64,000 nt of DNA from CAZWCX01 sp964632945. GTDB lineage: Bacteria; Planctomycetota; MHYJ01; WSZJ01; CAZWCX01. The notes under the pieces were generated by a model. That model searched no databases, was not told where the DNA came from, and saw nothing but the letters and a program-made list of their open reading frames with translations. The stretch is from contig CAZWCX010000012.1 of NCBI GenBank assembly GCA_964632945.1, forward strand, positions 1 through 64,000, written 5' to 3'. Every line of letters starts with the position of its first letter. Positions within the stretch are counted from its first letter, which is position 1. Positions 53,093 through 59,445 of the stretch are shown one piece after another. The position numbers were made by a program, and so were the translations under genes.

Positions 53093-53466
53093 GGCTGACC
53101 CGACTGGAAAGGCGGCTGGCCCGGCGGGCGTTCCGAATCGCGTTGCCGGGCGGGGTGCACCCGGCCGTTCCGCGCGGTCCGGCGGACGGGGACGTCGACG
53201 AGTTCCTGGACGCCTTCTTCGGACACGCGCCGTGGGGACCGGGGATGGCCCTCCGGGTCGTCCTGGCGGTGGCCGGGGTGTGGCCTGCGCTCCTGCTGGG
53301 ATGGTGGTTCCGCAGTCGGTTCTACCTCCTGAAAGAGCTCGGCGTTCTGGTGAAGGCGCTGGCGCTGCTGGCCCTGGGGACCGATCCGGACGCCGAGCAG
53401 GAGCTTCGCGCGGACCGTTCCGCGCGCGCGCCGGTCCCGGCCGGCGAGGGGAGGGTGCGGACGTGA
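53089..53466 (+). CDS. Small membrane protein of the GMC operon
   Basis: The protein has 125 residues with a GTG start in a GTGA overlap and GGAGGG upstream. Polar, Arg-rich N-terminus; 'HPAVPRGPADGDVDEFLDAFFGHAPWGPGMALRVVLAVAGVWPALLLGWWF' contains one clear membrane helix (about 58-76), and a second hydrophobic stretch 'LLKELGVLVKALALLALGTD' follows. There are no cofactor motifs. It is coupled by GTGA to the GMC gene. It is probably an accessory subunit, comparable by position to the small subunits of membrane GMC dehydrogenases, but without sequence similarity I can recognise. Confidence 0.65.
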   Translation: MRLTRLERRLARRAFRIALPGGVHPAVPRGPADGDVDEFLDAFFGHAPWGPGMALRVVLAVAGVWPALLLGWWFRSRFYLLKELGVLVKALALLALGTDPDAEQELRADRSARAPVPAGEGRVRT

Positions 53467-55004
53467 CGGGCGCTTGGACGGACGCCGGAGCCTGGGCGCG
53501 CGCCGGGCGGATGACGGACGAGTCAGCCGACTTCGCCGTGATCGGCAGCGGCGCGGCCGGCGGGACGGTGGCTCGGGTGCTCGCCGCGCGGGGGTTCTCG
53601 GTGGTCGTCCTCGAGGAGGGCCCCGCGCCGGATCGCGCGCGCGCGGCTCGCGGCCTGGTGTCGGCCATGACGCACCTTTTTCGGGGGCAGGGGCTGACCG
53701 CGATGACCGGGCGTTCGGTGATCCCGTACCTGCAGGGCCGCTGCCTCGGCGGCTCGACCGTCATCAACTCCGCCATCTGCTGGCGGCTCCCCGAGGACGC
53801 CTGGGCACGTTGCTGGGCGGATTCGGGGCTGGCCGCTGCCGTTCCGCTGGAGGCGCTCGAAACCGCGTACGCGGCGCTCGAGGCGGAACTCGCGGTGCGT
53901 CCGGTCCCCGAGACCCGGCTCAACGGCAACGACCGCCGGATGCGGGAGGCCTGCGCCACCCTCGGCTGGCGTGGACGGGCGATCCATCGCAACGAGCGCG
54001 ACTGCACGGGGAGCGCGCTCTGTCTGCAGGGGTGTCCGGGCGGACGCAAGCAAAGCGTCGACGTGACGTTTCTCCCTCGCGCGGCGCGCGCGGGCGCCCG
54101 TGTGTATGCGGGGTGCGAGGCGGTGGGCCTCGGTCGGGAGGGGGGACGGGTGGCCTGGGTGGAGGCGCGCGGCGCGGGTCCGGATGCGCCCCCGCAGGCA
54201 CGGTTGCGCGTGCGGACCCGGCGCGGGGTGGTGCTCGCGGCCAGCGCGATCCAGACCCCCTGCCTCCTGCGGCGCTGGGGGGCGGGCAATCCGGCCCATG
54301 TCGGCGCGCACTTCCGCGTTCACCCCGGCGCCGCCATGGTGGGGGAGTTCGATCCACCGGTCCGGATGTGGGAAGGGGCGACCCAGGGTTGGGAGTCGGA
54401 CGCGTTTCGGCGGCAGGGGTTCAAATTCGAGACCATTGCGCTGCCGTTCGAGCTCGGGGCGGTTCGTTTGCCGGGGTTCGGACCCGCGCTCGCCCGGACG
54501 CTCGGAGACTGGGGGCGGTTCGCCTGCTGGGCCGTCCAGGTGCGCGCGGAGGCGGAGGGATCCGTCCGCCCCGGTTGGTGGGGCCCCCGCGTCCGCTTCA
54601 CGCCCTCGGAATGGGACATGCGGCGGATGCGTCGGGGGCTGTCGATCCTGGCGCGCATGATGTTCGCTGCGGGGGCGCGCGCCGTGTATCCCGGGGTCGG
54701 CGGGTTGCCGGAGCGCCTCGACTCCCCCGACCAGGCGGGACTCCTGCGTCGCGGTCCTCTCGACCCACGGGCCTACAAAATGATCGCCACCCATCTCTTC
54801 GGCACCGCGCGCATGTCCCTCCACCCGCGGGACGGGGTCGTGGGTCCCGACTTCCAGGTGCACGACACCCCGGGGCTCTACGTCGCCGACTCTTCCGTCT
54901 TCCCCAACAATCTCGGGGTCAACCCCCAGCACACGATCATGGCCACCGCCTGGGTGGCCGCCGAACGCTGGGCCGCCCGGACCGCTCCGACCCTGCGCTC
55001 CTGA
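53463..55004 (+). CDS. GMC-family FAD oxidoreductase with Cys-x5-Cys-x3-Cys motif
   Basis: The protein has 513 residues. The GTG at 53463 is in a GTGA overlap; an ATG at 53511 is an alternative. The FAD-binding Rossmann motif is GSGAAGG (28-34). GMC signatures include 'GRCLGGSTVINSAICWRLP' and the C-terminal 'MIATHLFGTARMS' and 'LYVADSSVFPNNLGVNPQHTIMATAW' with the catalytic His. The cysteines C181, C187 and C191 ('CTGSALCLQGCPGGRKQS') match in spacing the [3Fe-4S] site of FAD glucose dehydrogenases; long-chain alcohol oxidase-type GMC proteins also carry Cys here. It oxidises an alcohol or sterol-like substrate, passing electrons on, plausibly through the two membrane proteins encoded before it. 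There is no signal peptide. Confidence 0.88.
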   Translation: MTGAWTDAGAWARAGRMTDESADFAVIGSGAAGGTVARVLAARGFSVVVLEEGPAPDRARAARGLVSAMTHLFRGQGLTAMTGRSVIPYLQGRCLGGSTVINSAICWRLPEDAWARCWADSGLAAAVPLEALETAYAALEAELAVRPVPETRLNGNDRRMREACATLGWRGRAIHRNERDCTGSALCLQGCPGGRKQSVDVTFLPRAARAGARVYAGCEAVGLGREGGRVAWVEARGAGPDAPPQARLRVRTRRGVVLAASAIQTPCLLRRWGAGNPAHVGAHFRVHPGAAMVGEFDPPVRMWEGATQGWESDAFRRQGFKFETIALPFELGAVRLPGFGPALARTLGDWGRFACWAVQVRAEAEGSVRPGWWGPRVRFTPSEWDMRRMRRGLSILARMMFAAGARAVYPGVGGLPERLDSPDQAGLLRRGPLDPRAYKMIATHLFGTARMSLHPRDGVVGPDFQVHDTPGLYVADSSVFPNNLGVNPQHTIMATAWVAAERWAARTAPTLRS

Positions 55005-55033
55005 GGGGCCGCCGGACGGGAAGCACAATCCGA

Positions 55034-55062
55034 TTGCCTTTGCCGCCCAACCTGCGTATCAT
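55034..55062 (+). promoter_or_regulatory. Promoter of miaB
   Basis: TTGCCT (55034-55039), 17 bp, TATCAT (55057-55062). The leader to the ATG at 55122 is about 50 nt. Confidence 0.7.
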
Positions 55063-55121
55063 GCGGAGTTTGCCGCGCAACTTGAGCCGCGCCGCGCCTC
55101 CTCTCGCCCGCGAGACCCGAC

Positions 55122-56546
55122 ATGACCGACAAGCGTGTCTTCTTCGAAACCTACGGTTGCCAGATGAACAAACTGGACTCCGAGATGATCCTCGGAGACC
55201 TGATGCGGGACGGCTATGCCGAGACCACTCGCGAGGACGACGCGGACGTCATCCTCATCAACACCTGCAGTGTCCGCGAGCACGCGGAGGACAAGGTCTT
55301 CTCCCGCGTCGGCGAACTGCGCGCCCTCAAGCGCCGCAATCCGGCGGTCGTGATCGGCATCGTCGGGTGCATGGCGCAGAAAGAGGGGGACACCCTGATC
55401 AAGCGGATGCCGCACGTCGACCTCGTGTGCGGCACGCACCAGTATCCCCAAGTGGCTCGCTACGTGCGCCAGATCCAGGAAGGCGGGCTGCCGATCGTCT
55501 CCATCGACGAGGCCGACGGCGAGGACCTCGACTGGAAGAGGAACCCGCACGCCCGCTCCACGCCCTTCAGCGCCTACGTGCTGGCGATGAAGGGGTGCGA
55601 CTGCCGCTGCACCTTCTGTGTCGTTCCCTACACCCGCGGGACCGAGCTCAGTCGTCCGATCGAGGACGTCGTCGCGGAGGTCCGCCGGTTGACGGAAGAC
55701 GGCGTCGTCGAAGTGACGCTCATCGGCCAGAATATCACCTCGTATGGAAAGAACCTGAGCCCGTCCGCGCCGCAGTTTCCGCTGGTCGACGCGCGGCCCG
55801 AGCGCAAGCCGGAACGCTGGGAAGTCAGCCTCGCCCGACTGCTGCGGGGGGTCGCCGCGCTCCCCGCCATCCGGCGCGTGCGCTTCCTCACCGGCCACCC
55901 GTCGTTCGTCGACGGCGAACTGTTCGAGACCCTGCGCGAGGTCCCCAAGATCTGCCCCTACCTGCATGTGCCGGCGCAGTCGGGCTCCGATCGGATCCTG
56001 AAGCGGATGAAGCGCGGGTACACGCGCGGGGAATACCTGGACATGGTGGCGCGCGGACGCGAGGCGATCCCGGACCTCGCCTTCACCAGCGACTTCATCG
56101 TCGGGTTCCCGGGCGAGACGGACGAGGACTTCCAGGCCTCCATCGACCTGATGGAGCGCGTGCGCTTCCAGGGTTCGTTCGTCTTCAAGTACTCGCCGCG
56201 TCCGCACACCCCCGCCTTCAAGCTTCCCGACGACGTGCCCGGAACCGTGAAAAAGGAGCGCAACCAGGTCCTGCTCAAGCTGCAGGAACGCCATTCGGCG
56301 GAGCACGCCGCGGCATGGGTGGGCCGCGAGGTCGAGGTCCTGTTCGAGGGGCCGTCCAAGACCAACCCGCACCGACAGGCCGGACGCACCCGCTGGAACC
56401 AGATCACCGTCGTCGAGGATCCGCGCTCCCTGGCCGGACGCTTCGCCCGCGTCCGCGTGACGCGCGCCACCGCGCTCACGCTCTTCGGGGAACTCGTGGA
56501 CCAGCCGGTCGCTGCGCCTTCACCGGAGCCTTCCCATGCTCGCTAA
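55122..56546 (+). CDS. miaB: tRNA-2-methylthio-N6-dimethylallyladenosine synthase MiaB
   Basis: The protein has 474 residues. The N-terminal methylthiotransferase domain has cluster cysteines C13 ('TYGCQMN'), 'INTCSVR' and 'VGCMAQKEG'. The radical-SAM CxxxCxxC is C159, C163 and C166 within 'GCDCRCTFCVVPYTRG', with an extra Cys161. A C-terminal TRAM domain ('GREVEVLFEGPSKTNPHRQAGRTRWNQITVV') binds tRNA. It adds the ms2 group at A37 of tRNAs reading U-starting codons. It is followed by the FHA gene, which starts inside its last codons (11-nt overlap), so the pair is co-transcribed. Confidence 0.96.
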   Translation: MTDKRVFFETYGCQMNKLDSEMILGDLMRDGYAETTREDDADVILINTCSVREHAEDKVFSRVGELRALKRRNPAVVIGIVGCMAQKEGDTLIKRMPHVDLVCGTHQYPQVARYVRQIQEGGLPIVSIDEADGEDLDWKRNPHARSTPFSAYVLAMKGCDCRCTFCVVPYTRGTELSRPIEDVVAEVRRLTEDGVVEVTLIGQNITSYGKNLSPSAPQFPLVDARPERKPERWEVSLARLLRGVAALPAIRRVRFLTGHPSFVDGELFETLREVPKICPYLHVPAQSGSDRILKRMKRGYTRGEYLDMVARGREAIPDLAFTSDFIVGFPGETDEDFQASIDLMERVRFQGSFVFKYSPRPHTPAFKLPDDVPGTVKKERNQVLLKLQERHSAEHAAAWVGREVEVLFEGPSKTNPHRQAGRTRWNQITVVEDPRSLAGRFARVRVTRATALTLFGELVDQPVAAPSPEPSHAR

Positions 56547-58083
56547 GCTGAGTGTCGTCACCCGCGACGGGCGGGAACGGGTCCACCCGATCCTCGACGA
56601 CCGGGTCTATATCCTCGGCCGCGGGGAACGCGTCGACATCCGCGTTCCCGACAACAGTTGCTCGCGCAGTCACTGCATCATCGAGAAGAAAGGCGATGCC
56701 TTCACCGTCTTCGACCTCACCAGCTCGAACGGGACCCTCCTGAACGGCCAGCGTCTCGGCGACACGACCTCCCTCAGCGACGGTGACGAGATTCAGATCG
56801 GGGAGACGCGGATGCGCTTCTCGTACGTCCCCGACCAGGAGCGCTTCGCCCTGCTGACCGAGGTCCCCGAGGAGGGGGAATTCGACCCGCTCGCGCCCGC
56901 CAAGCGGTTCGTCGGGTGGCGCGAGGGGGTGCTCGATTCGTCGATCATCGAGCCGCAGGATTCCTCTTCCGAGACGCGGATGATCAACGTCAAGGACCTC
57001 CAGGCGGCCGAGGCGAACGGCTTCGGGGACGAAGAGTCCGACGACGAGCCGGCCGTCGACCTCGAGGAGGTGGCCGCCGACGAATCGGGGGATGGAGCGG
57101 CCGGAGGGATGGCCGAGGCCGGCGGCCTGGATCTCGATACGGGAGGGGACGGGGGAGTCGACGATTCCGGGCAAAGCGAGGATACCGAGGTCGCGGCCGA
57201 GGAGACCGACTCGGCCGGGAGCGTCGCCGGCACGGAATCCGGCGGGGACGGCTTCGAGCTCGAGGAGGACGGCGGCGGCGATTCGTCGCTTCCGGCGAAC
57301 GGCGGCTTCGAGTTGGAACCCCAGGCCTCCGACGCGGCCGCGGAGTCGCCCGAATTCGAGCTCGAAGAGTCGGAGGCGCCGGCCCAGCCGAAATCGGCCG
57401 GGCCCAAGCCGGTCGCGGGTGCCGGGGGCGAGGCGCCGCCTCCGCCGAAGAAGAAACTGAAACCGGTACCGCCGCCGAGGCCCGCGCCCCCGGCGGCGCC
57501 GCCGCCGGGCACCGGCGAAGACGATTTCGACATGGGGGAGGCCCCGCCCACCGATCCGGAGGAGGAAGCGTTCGCCCGGCACGTCGTCGAGTTGGGCTTC
57601 CTCGACGAGGACAAGGTCTCGCTCGCGCGCATGCAGCGCGAGATGGAGAGTTCGGACAAGCCCCTCGGCATGTACCTCGTCGACCGCAAGCTTCTCAACT
57701 GGGACCAGCTCAAGCAGGTCCTGGCGATGCAGCAATCGGGCTTTTCGGACGAGGCGGAACGCCGCTGGACCAAGCGGGAGAATGTGCTCTTCGGCAAGCT
57801 CGCCGTGAAGAAGGAGTTCATCTCCGGTGAACAGCTCGAGGAATGCCTCGCCGAGCAGAAGCGCCTCACACCCAAGCGCAACATCGGCGAGATCCTGGTC
57901 ATCAAGGGCTTCATGACCAAGAATCAGGTGGAGGCGGTCTTGCGCGCGCAGCAGCGCGAGGTGCTTCGCTGCACGGAATGCGACGCGGCCTACATGGTGG
58001 GGAACATGGCGCCGGGCCGCAAGCTGAAGTGCAAGACCTGCGGCACGATGCTCACGGTGCCGGAGGCGGCCGATCCCAGATAA
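56536..58083 (+). CDS. FHA protein with acidic/proline linker, GspE_N-like repeats and zinc ribbon
   Basis: The protein has 515 residues. GGAG precedes the ATG, which overlaps miaB. The FHA domain (about 1-100) has 'YILGRGERVDIRV', 'CSRSHC' and 'DLTSSNGTLLNG'. A disordered Asp/Glu/Gly-rich, then Pro-rich linker (about 125-340) follows. The C-terminal region has helical GspE_N/MshEN-like units: 'KPLGMYLVDRKLLNWDQLKQVLAMQ', 'FGKLAVKKEFISGEQLEECLAEQ', 'NIGEILVIKGFMTKNQVEAVLRAQ', most lacking the Arg of the RLG motif. It ends with a zinc ribbon 'CTECDAAYMVGNMAPGRKLKCKTCGTML'. There are no enzymatic motifs. It is probably a phosphothreonine-reading adaptor of the GspE-type machinery nearby. Confidence 0.8.
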   Translation: MLAKLSVVTRDGRERVHPILDDRVYILGRGERVDIRVPDNSCSRSHCIIEKKGDAFTVFDLTSSNGTLLNGQRLGDTTSLSDGDEIQIGETRMRFSYVPDQERFALLTEVPEEGEFDPLAPAKRFVGWREGVLDSSIIEPQDSSSETRMINVKDLQAAEANGFGDEESDDEPAVDLEEVAADESGDGAAGGMAEAGGLDLDTGGDGGVDDSGQSEDTEVAAEETDSAGSVAGTESGGDGFELEEDGGGDSSLPANGGFELEPQASDAAAESPEFELEESEAPAQPKSAGPKPVAGAGGEAPPPPKKKLKPVPPPRPAPPAAPPPGTGEDDFDMGEAPPTDPEEEAFARHVVELGFLDEDKVSLARMQREMESSDKPLGMYLVDRKLLNWDQLKQVLAMQQSGFSDEAERRWTKRENVLFGKLAVKKEFISGEQLEECLAEQKRLTPKRNIGEILVIKGFMTKNQVEAVLRAQQREVLRCTECDAAYMVGNMAPGRKLKCKTCGTMLTVPEAADPR

Positions 58084-58266
58084 GCCGGCGGACTTCCCCA
58101 GACCGGCGACGGGGCGCCCGGGATTGCGACCGCCGCAGGAGGTCGAGGCGCCGCCGGTCGCCGTCCCCGGGGAGGCGCCGTCGCCTCCCGACCCGGCTCG
58201 CGCCCAAAGGCGCCGCCGGCGGCGCGTGGGCGGCAGAGAGTCCATCCGACTGCGCCGCGCCCCGGA

Positions 58267-59445
58267 TCAGCGGCTCCGCTCCGCGTCCTCCACCGACTTC
58301 ACGCTTGCGCCGTGGAGGGCCTGCAGGCCGGCGTGCCATTTCTTTTCCAACAGTTCCGCCACCCGGTCGGGTGGGGCGGCGAAAATCTCCGAGAGTCCGG
58401 CGATGGCGAGAAACCCGCGCTTGCAGTCGTCGAGCAGCTTGAAGAATCGTTCCCGGGGCATGTTCTGCAGCAGGAAGCGCGTGAAGCTCGCGCTCTCCCG
58501 GTAGAACAGATACTTCTCCGCGGGCGATTCCGGGTACCGGTCGATCGACAGGACGAGGGCGAGCGGGACGTATCCCTTTCCGCCGGAGTTGAGCGCCCCG
58601 GTCACGACCTTGTCGAAGTACTCGGCGGGGACCGACTCCATCTGCTGCGCGAGTCCCTCGGTCAGCCAGAGCGGGATCGGGTTCTCGCCGAAGTGCTCGC
58701 TCAAGACCAGGTGGGTCAGTTCGTGGGGCAGGGTGTTGGGAAGGAGTTCGCGGTCCATGCGGCCCCTGGCGTCGAGCTGGAAGAGATCGATCGACCGCTT
58801 GACGCGCCAGTCCAGTGCGCCGGTTCCTTCGAAGGCGAACGCGGTTCCGCCGCCGCTCCAGGGTGGATTTCCCGCCGCCACGTACTCCGCATGGTCCTTG
58901 TAAACCGTGATGGGAATCTCGTGGGCCCAGGCGCGATCACCCAGGAAGGTCCGACACAGCGAGTTGAGCGTTTCCTCCGCGCGCTCGGAGACGAGGCGGG
59001 CGAGCTTCGGATTGCGGGCCTTCACGGTGAAGTGGGCGGATTTCACGCTGGTGAAGGCGGCCTCGGTCCGCGCCAGTTCCGGATCCTGCTCGGGCTCGAG
59101 GTGGGTCGCGGCGACGCCCCCGGAGATCATGGCGCGGCAATAGGCGACGTGCTGGGCCGCGGCGGTGCGGTTGATGCCGCTGCGGGTGATCTGCGCGTAG
59201 AGGACCCATGCCTGCTCGGCGGCCGGCCACTCGCGCAGGGCTTCGAGGGCGAGCGCCCTGATGCGGTGCGCCTCGGCGTTCTCGGGGGCGATCCGGATCT
59301 CGGCGTCGGCGAGGTCGCGCGCCTCCGCCGCGCGGCCGGCCGAGAGCGCCTCCTGGGCCCGCGCGGCGGCATCCTGTCCCCATGCCGGGGAGCAAAGCCA
59401 GGCCGCGGCGAGGAGCGCCGCCATCCGTAGGCCGCGCGACGTCAT
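58267..59445 (-). CDS. Secreted gluzincin (peptidase MA-like) with TPR N-terminus
   Basis: The protein has 392 residues. The ATG at 59445 is followed by a signal peptide (MTSRGLRMAALLAAAWLCSPAWG-Q). TPR-like helices (about 25-90) precede a region containing the zinc motif 'LLPNTLPHELTHLVLSEHFG' (HExxH), then 'IPLWLTEGLAQQME' with the distal Glu. This is the peptidase-MA/gluzincin pattern common in G+C-rich bacteria. 'YRESASFTRFLL' is also typical. It is likely a periplasmic or exported protease. Its coding frame is convincing over its full length, although the frame of the upstream gene remains open across its first 500 nt (see the next entry). Confidence 0.85.
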   Translation of the reverse strand: MTSRGLRMAALLAAAWLCSPAWGQDAAARAQEALSAGRAAEARDLADAEIRIAPENAEAHRIRALALEALREWPAAEQAWVLYAQITRSGINRTAAAQHVAYCRAMISGGVAATHLEPEQDPELARTEAAFTSVKSAHFTVKARNPKLARLVSERAEETLNSLCRTFLGDRAWAHEIPITVYKDHAEYVAAGNPPWSGGGTAFAFEGTGALDWRVKRSIDLFQLDARGRMDRELLPNTLPHELTHLVLSEHFGENPIPLWLTEGLAQQMESVPAEYFDKVVTGALNSGGKGYVPLALVLSIDRYPESPAEKYLFYRESASFTRFLLQNMPRERFFKLLDDCKRGFLAIAGLSEIFAAPPDRVAELLEKKWHAGLQALHGASVKSVEDAERSR

